A program made the position numbers and the translations under genes. This document shows positions 1 through 8,014 of a stretch of DNA of 54,199 bases, one piece after another. Origin of the DNA: Abyssisolibacter fermentans (GTDB lineage: Bacteria > Bacillota > Clostridia > Tissierellales > MCWD3); the NCBI RefSeq assembly GCF_001559865.1, contig NZ_LOHE01000066.1, positions 1-54,199 on the forward strand. Direction: 5' to 3'. Below the pieces are notes generated by a model. The model was not told the origin of the DNA. It searched no databases and saw only the letters and a list, made by a program, of their open reading frames with translations. The stretch's first letter is position 1; every line of letters starts with the position of its first letter.

Positions 1-89
1 TTAATTATACAACTTAGCATTAAGTTATTATACCATATAAGTAGATAAGTAATTTTAAGTTTAGTGTAGGGCCATTAAAATAATGTATA

Positions 90-118
90 GTGACAATATA
101 TAGACTATATGCTATAAT
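90..118 (+). promoter_or_regulatory. Sigma-A type promoter for the first GNAT gene
   Basis: A GTGACA -35 (90-95) and a TATAAT -10 (113-118) are separated by 17 bp. The gene start at 146 lies 28 bp beyond the -10, with a GGGAG ribosome site between. Seen by eye; not tested. Confidence 0.6.
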
Positions 119-145
119 TAGTAAAAGTCAAAGGGAGTGAGTATA

Positions 146-970
146 ATGGTTACTGCAAAAAGGTATGATGATGCTATGGTATTTTATAACTTAGTCAAAG
201 ATTATCTATGGGATAATGAAGCATTTAATATTTTATCATTAGGTGTTTTAGGAGAGTGCATTAAAAAAGCTCCTAATCCTGAGCATATTTTTATAGCTAT
301 TAAAGATAATGATAATGTTGTATTTGTTATGATCCAAACAAAAGATAAAATGATTTTAGTTGGAGAACTTGACTATATTGATGAAGCAATAAATTTCCTT
401 ATTGAAAATGATATTAATATTAATGGTATTATAGGAGAAGCAAATTTAATTAATATTTTTGCTAAAAGCTTTATTAAAAGATACATTATGAAATCTATAG
501 TAAAAATGAATCAAAGAATATATAAAATAGAAGAAGTTAACGATATTAAATTACAAACAGGTAATTTGAGGCTTGCAAAAATTACAGATATTAACATTTT
601 AAGTACGTGGGTTAAAGATTTTGTTTTATATAGCGGGGGAGAGGCTACTATTGACGAGGCAAAGCGACATGTTAAAGAATTAATAGATAAGAAAAAATTA
701 TATGTTTGGGAAGACGGTCAAATTGTTTCTATGGCGGGAAAAGCAAAAGCAACCAATAATGGTATAGTGGTAAACTATGTATATACACCTGATGAATACA
801 GAAATAAAGGCTATGCAACAACTTGTGTTGCTTCATTAACAAAAAAATTGTTACAAGATTATAAATTTTGTGCACTATATACTGATTTATCAAATCCTAC
901 CTCTAATAGTATTTATATGAAGATAGGATATAAGCCGATAGGGGATTCTTTAGTAGTAGGGTTTGAATAA
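146..970 (+). CDS. GNAT-family N-acetyltransferase
   Basis: This 274-residue protein probably transfers an acetyl group from acetyl-CoA to an amine; the substrate is unknown. The C-terminal half carries the GNAT acetyl-CoA loop, RNKGYA at residues 219-224, after a beta strand containing NYVYTP, and ends with the usual NxxxxxxYxKxGY pattern (SNSIYMKIGY). The N-terminal half looks like a degenerate extra domain, as in two-domain FR47-like proteins. I chose ATG 146 because GGGAG lies 8 bp upstream; an in-frame GTG at 137 overlaps that ribosome site. The gene is single, has its own promoter, and converges on htpG across a shared terminator. The family is clear, the substrate is not. Confidence 0.85.
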   Translation: MVTAKRYDDAMVFYNLVKDYLWDNEAFNILSLGVLGECIKKAPNPEHIFIAIKDNDNVVFVMIQTKDKMILVGELDYIDEAINFLIENDININGIIGEANLINIFAKSFIKRYIMKSIVKMNQRIYKIEEVNDIKLQTGNLRLAKITDINILSTWVKDFVLYSGGEATIDEAKRHVKELIDKKKLYVWEDGQIVSMAGKAKATNNGIVVNYVYTPDEYRNKGYATTCVASLTKKLLQDYKFCALYTDLSNPTSNSIYMKIGYKPIGDSLVVGFE

Positions 971-1015
971 AATGGTATTTCTACGTTATTGAAATTTACT
1001 TATTTTATAACAAAC

Positions 1016-1051
1016 AAAAAGGGTTACTCAAAAGAGTAACCCCTATTTTTT
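1016..1051. terminator. Bidirectional terminator between GNAT gene and htpG
   Basis: A perfect 9-bp stem GGGTTACTC / GAGTAACCC (1021-1029 and 1034-1042) has an AAAA loop. It is preceded by A5 and followed by CTATTTTTT, so it has a T-tract on both strands and can serve both convergent genes. Confidence 0.85.
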
Positions 1052-2936
1052 AGATTATTTTCTTCATTATATCATTACTTCTCTTTATAAACTCAGACAT
1101 TGCTTCAGGAGAGAGCGGCTTGTGACTAATCATTGCTAAGTCATAAAGTTGTTTTGCAATAAGAGAGCTTGTCTCATCTTCTGGATGTTCTAATGTGTAA
1201 TGTACTAGAGGATGTTTCTTGTTTAAAACTAATGTCTCTTCATTAGGAAACATATTTGCATCCATACCCATGCCCATGCCATTCATACTGTACATTTTCA
1301 TCATGTCTTGCATACGTCTATTTGATTCAGATAGTAAAATCATACTTGAAACATCATCATTCTTAAGAGATTGAAGCTCAACATTTATTTTTTCAAGATC
1401 TAATGCTTTTTTAAATAAATCACTTATTTTCTCTACTTCAGCCTTGTTTTTTTCTTCATCTACATTTTCTTCCTTTTCGGTTAGAAGACTAGATAGATCA
1501 GAGTCTACTCTTTTAAATTTAATATCTGTGTTGGTGCTTTCTATGTGAGAGATAAAAGCTTGATCAATGTTGTGATCTAATACTACGGCTTCAACATCAT
1601 GTTCGCTAAGTAATTTAATATACTGAGATTGTTGAGTAGTATCAGTTATATAATAAACTTCATTCTCAAGTTTACCAGCATGATTTGCTAAATATTCATT
1701 GATGCTTAAATGTTTTCCAGTGTTTGTTTTATATAGTACAATATCTTTTACTTTTTCTGCAAACTTAGTATTTTTAATAATACCAAACTTAACAAATGGA
1801 CTGATATCATCCCAGAATTTTTTAAAATCTTCTCTTTTAGTTTTGTATAAGCTTACTAGTTTATCAGCAACTTTTTTAGTGATATAATCTGAAGTTTTCT
1901 TAACAAAGCCATCATTTTGAAGGAAGCTTCTTGAAACATTTAGTGGCAAATCAGGGCAGTCAATAACCCCTTTAAGAAGTAGCAAAAATTCAGGGATAAC
2001 TTCTTTAATATTGTCTGCAATGAAAACTTGAGTATTATAAAGTTTAACTTCTCCTTCTAAAGTATCAAATTGTGTACTTAACTTAGGGAAGTATAAAATA
2101 CCTTTTAAATTAAAAGGATAATCCATGTTTAGATGAATCCAGAATAAAGGTTCTTTGAAGTCTTTAAATGTTTTTTGATAAAAAGCTTTGTAATCTTCAT
2201 CACTACATTCATTTGGACGTTTAGTATAAAGTGGTGTTACATCATTTAAAGGTTTAACTTCTTCAATAATAATATTGCCATCTTCATCTTTTTTAGGTTC
2301 TTTGTTAGCTACATCTAAGAATATTGGAAATGGCATAAAAGAACAATATTTTTCTATAGTTGATCTAACCTTATATTCATCTAAGAAATCAGTACCTTCT
2401 TCGCCTATATTTAGTGTGATTTCTGTACCTCTAGTTGTTTTATCGCTTGCATCCATTTCAAATTCAGTACCACCATCACAGAACCATTTTACAGCAGTAG
2501 CACCTTCTTTATAAGATAATGAATTGATTTCTACAGAATCAGCTACCATGAAAGTAGAGTAAAAACCAAGACCAAAATGTCCTATTATCTGCTCGTTTTC
2601 AGCTTTATCTTTGTAGGCATTAAAGAAATCTTCAGCTCCAGAGAACGCTATCTGATTAATATATTTTTTAATCTCTTCATCAGTCATACCAATACCATTG
2701 TCTATAAATTTAAGAGTCTTATTTTCTTTATCTAGTATAACTTTAACAGTAAAATCTTTATCTTCTTTTAAATCAGCTTCGCCAAGTGTGCTAAGTCGTT
2801 TAACTTTTGTAATAGCATCACAACAATTAGAAATAAGTTCTCTTATAAAAATATCATGGTCAGAATAAAGCCATTTTTTTATTATAGGAAATATGTTTTC
2901 GCTATGAATAGATAAATTACCTTTTTGAACAGCCAT
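1050..2936 (-). CDS. htpG: HtpG, Hsp90-family molecular chaperone
   Basis: This is a cytosolic ATP-dependent chaperone of 628 residues, the normal bacterial Hsp90 length. The N-terminal GHKL ATPase shows E33 and N37 on the first helix, DNGIGM at 79-84 and the glycine-rich lid segment GHFGLGFYS from about 119. The middle domain and the C-terminal dimerisation domain follow. A Met/Gly-rich stretch (MNGMGMGMD) lies near residue 555. In the helix-1 motif, usually NASDA, this protein has NCCDA. It starts with ATG and has its own sigma-A promoter and an upstream CIRCE element, which points to HrcA control. It lies downstream of, and on the same strand as, the peptide-modification operon. Confidence 0.97.
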   Translation of the reverse strand: MAVQKGNLSIHSENIFPIIKKWLYSDHDIFIRELISNCCDAITKVKRLSTLGEADLKEDKDFTVKVILDKENKTLKFIDNGIGMTDEEIKKYINQIAFSGAEDFFNAYKDKAENEQIIGHFGLGFYSTFMVADSVEINSLSYKEGATAVKWFCDGGTEFEMDASDKTTRGTEITLNIGEEGTDFLDEYKVRSTIEKYCSFMPFPIFLDVANKEPKKDEDGNIIIEEVKPLNDVTPLYTKRPNECSDEDYKAFYQKTFKDFKEPLFWIHLNMDYPFNLKGILYFPKLSTQFDTLEGEVKLYNTQVFIADNIKEVIPEFLLLLKGVIDCPDLPLNVSRSFLQNDGFVKKTSDYITKKVADKLVSLYKTKREDFKKFWDDISPFVKFGIIKNTKFAEKVKDIVLYKTNTGKHLSINEYLANHAGKLENEVYYITDTTQQSQYIKLLSEHDVEAVVLDHNIDQAFISHIESTNTDIKFKRVDSDLSSLLTEKEENVDEEKNKAEVEKISDLFKKALDLEKINVELQSLKNDDVSSMILLSESNRRMQDMMKMYSMNGMGMGMDANMFPNEETLVLNKKHPLVHYTLEHPEDETSSLIAKQLYDLAMISHKPLSPEAMSEFIKRSNDIMKKII

Positions 2937-2990
2937 TTAATTCACTCCTTAAAAAATATGTAATAGTACAATTCAATTACTTTCAACAAT

Positions 2991-3019
2991 ATAATACCCC
3001 AATAGTGAATAATTGTCAA
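2991..3019 (-). promoter_or_regulatory. Sigma-A promoter of htpG
   Basis: Read on the minus strand, TTGACA (3019-3014) and TATTAT (2996-2991) are separated by exactly 17 bp. The -35 begins 7 bp downstream of the CIRCE palindrome. A long leader of about 45 nt then leads to the htpG ATG at 2936. Confidence 0.8.
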
Positions 3020-3026
3020 TAAAAAA

Positions 3027-3053
3027 TTAGCACTCATTTAATTTGAGTGCTAA
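3027..3053. promoter_or_regulatory. CIRCE element (HrcA operator), also shaped like an intrinsic terminator
   Basis: The sequence is TTAGCACTC-N9-GAGTGCTAA, an exact match to the CIRCE consensus bound by the heat-shock repressor HrcA. It lies just upstream of the htpG -35. Read on the minus strand, the palindrome is followed directly by T6 (3026-3021), so as RNA it is a 9-bp hairpin plus T-tract placed 70 nt after the stop of the Cys-rich peptide gene. HrcA control of htpG is inferred from the site; the dual role is my inference. Confidence 0.9.
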
Positions 3054-3123
3054 CAAAAACTTTTTCTTTAATTTTTATTATTTAGCTGCTATATTTAGTA
3101 AAGGTATTAAAGAAGTTAATTTG

Positions 3124-3258
3124 TTAAAAATCAAGATCTTCAGCACATACACCAGGACCTCTAGCACATTGTACTGCACAAGTAGTATTACAGCATTGTG
3201 CGCACCAGTCATAGCAATTACCTTCACACTCAGTTGCACAACTAGGACAAAATGTCAT
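3124..3258 (-). CDS. CXXX-repeat Cys-rich peptide, probable RiPP precursor
   Basis: This 44-residue peptide has ten cysteines. C7, C11, C15, C19, C23, C27 and C31 are spaced exactly every four residues (CATE, CEGN, CYDW, CAQC, CNTT, CAVQ, CARG); C4, C22 and C38 are extra. It ends in acidic AEDLDF. There is no signal peptide and hardly any leader before the first Cys. The start is ATG with a perfect AGGAGGTGA ribosome site 4 bp upstream. It is the last gene of an operon with a radical SAM/SPASM enzyme and a small partner, which is the arrangement expected for a CXXX-repeat peptide and its maturase. The modification itself, perhaps Cys thioether cross-links, and the function are inferred. It is too short for ordinary gene calling and easily missed. 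Confidence 0.85.
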   Translation of the reverse strand: MTFCPSCATECEGNCYDWCAQCCNTTCAVQCARGPGVCAEDLDF

Positions 3259-3290
3259 GATTTCACCTCCTTTTTGGATAAATAAGTACT

Positions 3291-3314
3291 CTTAGGAACT
3301 CTTAAATTCCTAAG
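3291..3314. other. Hairpin upstream of the Cys-rich peptide gene
   Basis: A perfect 8-bp inverted repeat CTTAGGAA / TTCCTAAG has an 8-nt loop. It lies 33-56 nt upstream of the peptide ATG, between the partner gene and the peptide ribosome site. There is no T-tract on the minus strand, so it looks more like an mRNA-stabilising or processing stem than a terminator. Confidence 0.6.
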
Positions 3315-3324
3315 ACACTATATT

Positions 3325-3343
3325 TATAATGATAATCAAAACG
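3325..3343. promoter_or_regulatory. Fur-box-like site before the peptide gene
   Basis: By hand alignment 14 of 19 positions agree with the classical Fur box GATAATGATAATCATTATC; the left half ATAATGATAATCA is intact. A similar site lies before the operon's first gene. AT-rich DNA produces such matches by chance, so this is tentative. Confidence 0.3.
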
Positions 3344-3422
3344 TTTTTTCTCCCATTATTTTGCTTACTTATTGGATATCACATAATGACTATCAAGACT
3401 TTATTTTAATTATGATAATTAA

Positions 3423-3737
3423 TTATCGATCGCATAAGATAATTTCTCTAGTATTAAAATCTATCATCCAAAAACGATCATTACTTCCCTTTCCTTCCCA
3501 TAAATATTTATTTGACTTTTCATTCCACCAATTTTGGATATCCTTTTTTGTGTTAGTATAATCTATAACAAATTTTTCGTAAACAATATTGAAATCATCT
3601 TTATTTTCAACAAAATCATTTCTAAATAAGAGAAGAAGTTCTTTAAGGGAACTTAATTTTTCACTATAGTCTAACAATTGCGTTTTTTCTATTTCAGTAA
3701 CGGTGCCAACTGTAATTCCTTTTTTTTCTTTTTTCAT
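3423..3737 (-). CDS. CXXX-repeat peptide modification system small protein
   Basis: This is a soluble 104-residue protein with no signal peptide, no membrane segment and no cysteine except one near the end (LCDR). Its N-terminal two thirds look helical and charged; the C-terminal part is rich in aromatic residues (IQNWWNEKSN, KYLWEGKG). Its start overlaps the stop of the radical SAM gene by 4 nt (ATGA), so the two are translationally coupled, and the Cys-rich peptide gene follows. It fits the accessory family annotated as CXXX-repeat peptide modification system protein, judged from size, context and remembered family features. It may present the peptide to the enzyme; this is inference. Confidence 0.7.
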   Translation of the reverse strand: MKKEKKGITVGTVTEIEKTQLLDYSEKLSSLKELLLLFRNDFVENKDDFNIVYEKFVIDYTNTKKDIQNWWNEKSNKYLWEGKGSNDRFWMIDFNTREIILCDR

Positions 3738-5854
3738 AAACTATTAACCTCCTGATATTTTTTTTCGCTCATAACATAAGATTTATTTTTACTCAAAATT
3801 TTATCTAATGGATCTAAATAATCTATTTTTTTAATCAATGATGTTCCAATAACAATATCATTCTTTATTAATTCTATCTGAAGTTTTCGGGATGCATTTC
3901 GTTCTATGTGGCTAATTACACATTGAATTTTAGACGGCGTATTGTATTCATTAGTAAGAAGCTTGTTTAAATATACACATCTACTGCAGCTGTAAGCATC
4001 GCATTCTTTGCATATAGGAGCTCTGTCTATAGCTAATAAATCGAGATTTTCCATAGTGATACCTTCATCAACATTTCCTATACAATTGTCTTCATCATTG
4101 AAATAGAACGCTGGGCATATATATATTTTTCCATTTGGTGCTAGTGTGAATTTATTGACGCCTGCATTACAATTATTCATTTCATTTAAGTAAAGACGCT
4201 CAGTCAAGATATTTATTTTAACTTGATTATCTTTAATATAATTTTCTACGAGAATATCAACTAATTTATCTAATTCATTTTCATATAATTCAATGTCCGT
4301 ATCAGACCAAGTTTCAATATCAGTTTTAATAATTGATATTTTTTTGTTATATGTTAATAATTGCTTAACTGCAATACTCAAATTATTTATTTTATCTTTA
4401 TGAACTATATAAGTGTCAGTGCTAGTTTGATTTGTTTTATTACAGCTTGTACTATCTATAAATTCAGATTTTCCCAAAAACTCTATATCAAAATCATTTG
4501 CTTTAGCAAATTCTAAACCTTTATTTACAATATCTTTATCCATTTTTTTATTTTTTACATTATTATTTTTAAAATTTTGATATAAACATTCAAAAGGCGC
4601 ATTGTTTTCAAGTAGAATCTGTAAAGTTTTTTCTTTGATGTTTTTGTTTAGCTGTTTATATTTGGTTGCTTCTTCATGCCAAGGAGAAATTATTCCAGTT
4701 TTTTTAGTAAAGTTTGTCCAGAAATATTCATTTGCTCTAACGTTTGCTTTATGCATTTTACATATATGAGTAGCTCTATTATATATGGTATTAGTACATG
4801 CATTATCATAATTATAACCAGTACACCAGGCACAGCCTGAGGCGATTTCACAGTTAATACATTCTTCTTTACTTTGTGTTTCTAATGACAGTGCTTCAAA
4901 AGGTCTTACTAGATCCGTATTAATTTCAGTATCAATATTTCCAATGGAGAGACCTTTCTTGTCATTTAAAGTAAAATCTAAGAATCGTAAACAAGGAAAT
5001 AAATTACCTTCACAGTCAACAGCTAACATCTTACCTGCGCCGCAATAATTTGCTTTTTTGGCACCTTCCTCAAGAGGAAAACCTCTTTGTGGATCAAAAA
5101 ACCTGACTGAATATTTATTCCAAAGTTCGTTTTGTAAAATATAATCCGCTAAATCTTTAAGCTGATTTTCAAAAATTTCATCGTCACCATCTTTCCAAAC
5201 ATCTTCAAAAACTACATTAGCTGCTACATATGTTATGCCATTTTCCCATAGACTTATAATACTGTCTTTTAGGTGAATTAAATCATCACTTGCAAAAGTA
5301 GCTTTTGTAGAAGCATTTGGAAATTGTTTTTGCCATAAAGGTACATTTTTTATGACTTCGTCATATGATCCTTCACCATTTGGTTTAACTCTTTGCAAAT
5401 CATGTTTAGTTTTATTGCCGTCAACAGATATCCCCATTGATAAATGATGATGATTTTTTTTAATGTAATTTTGAACTTTAGGTGTATTATACAGTAATCC
5501 ATTTGTAGAAAAACTAAAGCGATAATTATTAAACCAAGGATGATCTAGCATAAATGTTTTTAATTTAATATAATCAGAGATTTTATCTATTAAATCAATT
5601 TCTAAAAAAGGTTCACCTCCTATGAATTCCCAAACTACAGCATCTTTATCAAAGCCAACACTCATTTCCAGAATTTTATCAACTGCCTTTTTTGCTGTTT
5701 CAAAACTCATCTTTTTAAAAGAGTTTTTATGAACCATATAACAATATTTGCATTTTAGATTACAATCTTCTGTAATGCAAAATGTTATATTTTTAAAATC
5801 ACCATCCCTGTACATTGGTGGCAATGTACCCATTTTTATTTTAGGTTTTACCAT
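3734..5854 (-). CDS. Radical SAM/SPASM peptide maturase with second SPASM-like half (CXXX-repeat target type)
   Basis: This 706-residue enzyme is predicted to cleave S-adenosylmethionine with a 4Fe-4S cluster and modify the Cys-rich peptide encoded two genes downstream. The radical SAM cluster motif is C31-xxx-C35-xx-C38, with GGEP at 79-82. A SPASM region with auxiliary-cluster cysteines covers about 271-365 (C271, C281, C288, C332, C335, C341, C344, C365). After a Lys/Asn-rich linker, residues 440-650 form a second unit with no CxxxCxxC of its own but a SPASM-like cysteine set (C562, C580, C591, C615, C618, C623, C626, C645). This looks like a fusion of an active maturase with a degenerate paralogue. 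The start is ATG with AAAGGAG upstream. No exporter or protease gene is next to it. Confidence 0.88.
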   Translation of the reverse strand: MVKPKIKMGTLPPMYRDGDFKNITFCITEDCNLKCKYCYMVHKNSFKKMSFETAKKAVDKILEMSVGFDKDAVVWEFIGGEPFLEIDLIDKISDYIKLKTFMLDHPWFNNYRFSFSTNGLLYNTPKVQNYIKKNHHHLSMGISVDGNKTKHDLQRVKPNGEGSYDEVIKNVPLWQKQFPNASTKATFASDDLIHLKDSIISLWENGITYVAANVVFEDVWKDGDDEIFENQLKDLADYILQNELWNKYSVRFFDPQRGFPLEEGAKKANYCGAGKMLAVDCEGNLFPCLRFLDFTLNDKKGLSIGNIDTEINTDLVRPFEALSLETQSKEECINCEIASGCAWCTGYNYDNACTNTIYNRATHICKMHKANVRANEYFWTNFTKKTGIISPWHEEATKYKQLNKNIKEKTLQILLENNAPFECLYQNFKNNNVKNKKMDKDIVNKGLEFAKANDFDIEFLGKSEFIDSTSCNKTNQTSTDTYIVHKDKINNLSIAVKQLLTYNKKISIIKTDIETWSDTDIELYENELDKLVDILVENYIKDNQVKINILTERLYLNEMNNCNAGVNKFTLAPNGKIYICPAFYFNDEDNCIGNVDEGITMENLDLLAIDRAPICKECDAYSCSRCVYLNKLLTNEYNTPSKIQCVISHIERNASRKLQIELIKNDIVIGTSLIKKIDYLDPLDKILSKNKSYVMSEKKYQEVNSL

Positions 5855-6321
5855 TAAACATTCTCCTTTCTAGTAATAATGATAATTGCTATTTGTTTTA
5901 TATTATTTTTTCATATGTTTTTTTTATTATAGCGTTATTGGAATTAGATATTTTTTAAGATATTAATTAAAGTATTTAATGAAGGTAGTAAAAATTTAAT
6001 TAAATAAAAAATAACTTTGTTATGTTTGTAGGAATAGTTATAAGTTAAATTTAAAATTAGATTAGTTATGTATATAATACAAAAATTCTGGAAATATATA
6101 ATAAAACTACAATAAAATATATTATATATAAATAATAACAACATATAACAAAAATGTCAATTTGTCAATACATAAATTAAATAAAAACATCTATATATAA
6201 TAACGTATTTATTTGCTATTTATGTTTATATTTATTAAAATATAGACAGAGAATATAATAATATCCAAAATGACTCTTTTAGAATTAACACATCATAAAT
6301 TTTAATATGTGAGGGGTTTAT
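5855..6321. other. AT-rich intergenic region upstream of the peptide operon
   Basis: This 467-bp divergent region is very rich in A and T. Open frames inside it are low-complexity and I do not believe they are coding. It must hold the promoter of the radical SAM operon (minus strand; a TATAAT-like box lies at 5931-5926) and that of the phzF-like gene (plus strand; a TATAAT-like box lies near 6254), but I see no convincing -35 for either. Confidence 0.5.
5875..5893. promoter_or_regulatory. Fur-box-like site before the radical SAM gene
   Basis: 14 of 19 positions agree with the Fur box consensus, with ATAATGATAAT intact. It lies 21 nt upstream of the radical SAM ATG, a repressor-like position. 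It shares the ATAATGATAAT core with the site before the peptide gene. Tentative because of the base composition. Confidence 0.3.
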
Positions 6322-7176
6322 ATGAAAAACAAAGTATATAGAATGAGTTCATTTGCAAAAACTATAGATGGAGGCAATCCTGCGGGAGTAGTTTTAGATG
6401 CAGATTTGTTTAGTGATAGTCAAATGAAAATGATAGCTAAGGAAGTAGGATATTCTGAAACTGCTTTTGTAATGAAATCAAATAAGGCTGATTTTAAGGT
6501 TCGTTTTTTTACACCTGTAAATGAAGTTGATTTATGTGGTCATGCAACTATAGCCACTTTTAATCTTTTGAGAAATTTAGGCGTTATCAATGAAGGTTGT
6601 TATACTCAAGAGACTAAGGCTGGTGTTTTAAAGTTAAAAGTATATAAAGACAATGTTTATATGCAGCAGAATAAGCCTAAATTTTACGAGATTATTAATA
6701 GAGAAGAATTAAAAGCTTGTTTTACCAATTTAAATGAAGTATTACATGATGAATTACCTATACAAATCGTATCGACTGGAATAAAAGATATTATATTACC
6801 TATTAAGAGTTTAGATATTTTATTAAACATAAAGCCAAATCTAGAAAAGATAGGTGAAATAAGTAAAAAGTATGATGTAACAGGGATACACGCATTTTGC
6901 CTACAATCGTATAATGCTTCAACTGCTCACTGTAGAAACTTTGCGCCACTATATGGAATAGATGAGGAATCTGCAACTGGTACTGCTAATGGTGCATTAG
7001 CTTGTTATTTAAAGCATTATATGAAAGATAAAATAGGTAATAAACTTGTTTTTGAACAAGGTTACTGTATGAACATGCCTTCTGAGATAGCTGTAGAGCT
7101 TGTTTATAAAGATGATGAAATACATGAAGTTTTTGTGGGAGGAAATGCTTTGAAAATTAATAGATTAGGAGGGTGA
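6322..7176 (+). CDS. PhzF-family isomerase/epimerase
   Basis: This 284-residue protein belongs to the PhzF/YddE fold related to diaminopimelate epimerase. Landmarks are the N-terminal GGNPAGVV (17-24), the catalytic-type glutamate in YSETAF (E46), CGHAT at 72-76, and the C-terminal GIDEESATGTANGAL, which matches the phosphate/substrate loop of the family. The length is normal. Isolated PhzF-like proteins mostly have unknown substrates, and no phenazine genes are present. The gene starts with ATG behind GAGGGG and is followed after 3 nt by a methyltransferase, so the two form an operon. Confidence 0.88.
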   Translation: MKNKVYRMSSFAKTIDGGNPAGVVLDADLFSDSQMKMIAKEVGYSETAFVMKSNKADFKVRFFTPVNEVDLCGHATIATFNLLRNLGVINEGCYTQETKAGVLKLKVYKDNVYMQQNKPKFYEIINREELKACFTNLNEVLHDELPIQIVSTGIKDIILPIKSLDILLNIKPNLEKIGEISKKYDVTGIHAFCLQSYNASTAHCRNFAPLYGIDEESATGTANGALACYLKHYMKDKIGNKLVFEQGYCMNMPSEIAVELVYKDDEIHEVFVGGNALKINRLGG

Positions 7177-7179
7177 AAT

Positions 7180-7782
7180 ATGATAATTGGACAAGCACCA
7201 TTATACAAATTTTTATGGTTTTGTAACCGACAAAATTTAAAGAAGGAAATACTTGATTGTGGAGCAGGAGGTAATTATCCACCTTTAAGCTTATTTGCAA
7301 AAGAAGGATATACAACGAGAGGGATAGAATTTGACAAGGATCAATTATATAAAGCTCAAGAATTTGCTAATAAACAAGGACAAAATTTAAATATTGAGTT
7401 AGGTGATATGAGAGAACTACCATTTGCAGATGAATGCTTTAGCTATGTATATTCATATAATGCTATATTCCATATGAGAAAAGAAGATATACACAAGTCA
7501 ATAAAAGAAATGAAAAGAGTATTAAAAAAAGATGGTTTAATGTACTTAAATTTATTGTCTATAGATGATTCCGCATGTGGTGAAGGTACATGCTTAGGTA
7601 ATAATGAATATGAGCAAATGGAAGATGTACCTGTAATTCATTCATATTATAAACATAATGAAGCTGACTATTATTTCGATGATATGGATCTAGTTTATAA
7701 GGAAATAAGGATACTTGAAAGATATTATGAAGGAGAAAAAATAAGACAAGGTTTTATAGATTATGTTTTTAAAAAAGTGTGA
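7180..7782 (+). CDS. Class I SAM-dependent methyltransferase
   Basis: This is a soluble 200-residue enzyme predicted to move a methyl group from S-adenosylmethionine to an unknown acceptor. Motif I is LDCGAGGNYPP near the N-terminus, the acidic residue after the second strand is in GIEFDKDQ, and the third motif is GDMRELPFADECFSYVYS, all as in the Methyltransf_11/25 fold. The ribosome site GGAGGGTG lies inside the end of the preceding phzF-like gene, 3 nt away, so they are co-transcribed. No terminator is obvious in the 230 bp that follow. Confidence 0.85.
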   Translation: MIIGQAPLYKFLWFCNRQNLKKEILDCGAGGNYPPLSLFAKEGYTTRGIEFDKDQLYKAQEFANKQGQNLNIELGDMRELPFADECFSYVYSYNAIFHMRKEDIHKSIKEMKRVLKKDGLMYLNLLSIDDSACGEGTCLGNNEYEQMEDVPVIHSYYKHNEADYYFDDMDLVYKEIRILERYYEGEKIRQGFIDYVFKKV

Positions 7783-8014
7783 TTATAGTAGCAAATAAAT
7801 TTAAATTCTAATAAAATGATGTTATAGCAAAAATCAAACAGGGAATTCAAATAATTTTGCATATTATAAAAAAATTACATTAATTGACAGCAGATATTTA
7901 TAATAAAGAGTAAAAAATTAAAAATTTAGCCACATTTTTAATCTTCCAACATATTTAACTTGTTATTTTTTAATAAAATAACGAGAAAATAAAAATATGA
8001 AGGGAGGTTATTTT

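Noticed and set aside
3027-3053. CIRCE as a plain terminator only
   Set aside because: Both 9-bp arms and the 9-nt spacer match the HrcA operator exactly and it adjoins the promoter of a heat-shock chaperone, so chance resemblance is unlikely.
3043-3285. 80-codon plus-strand frame over the Cys-rich peptide gene
   Set aside because: It is the complement of the CXXX peptide; no ribosome site, and the Cys periodicity on the minus strand explains the sequence better.
5944-6144. 66-codon minus-strand frame upstream of the radical SAM gene
   Set aside because: Low-complexity Ile/Asn/Tyr/Phe composition typical of random AT-rich DNA and no ribosome site.
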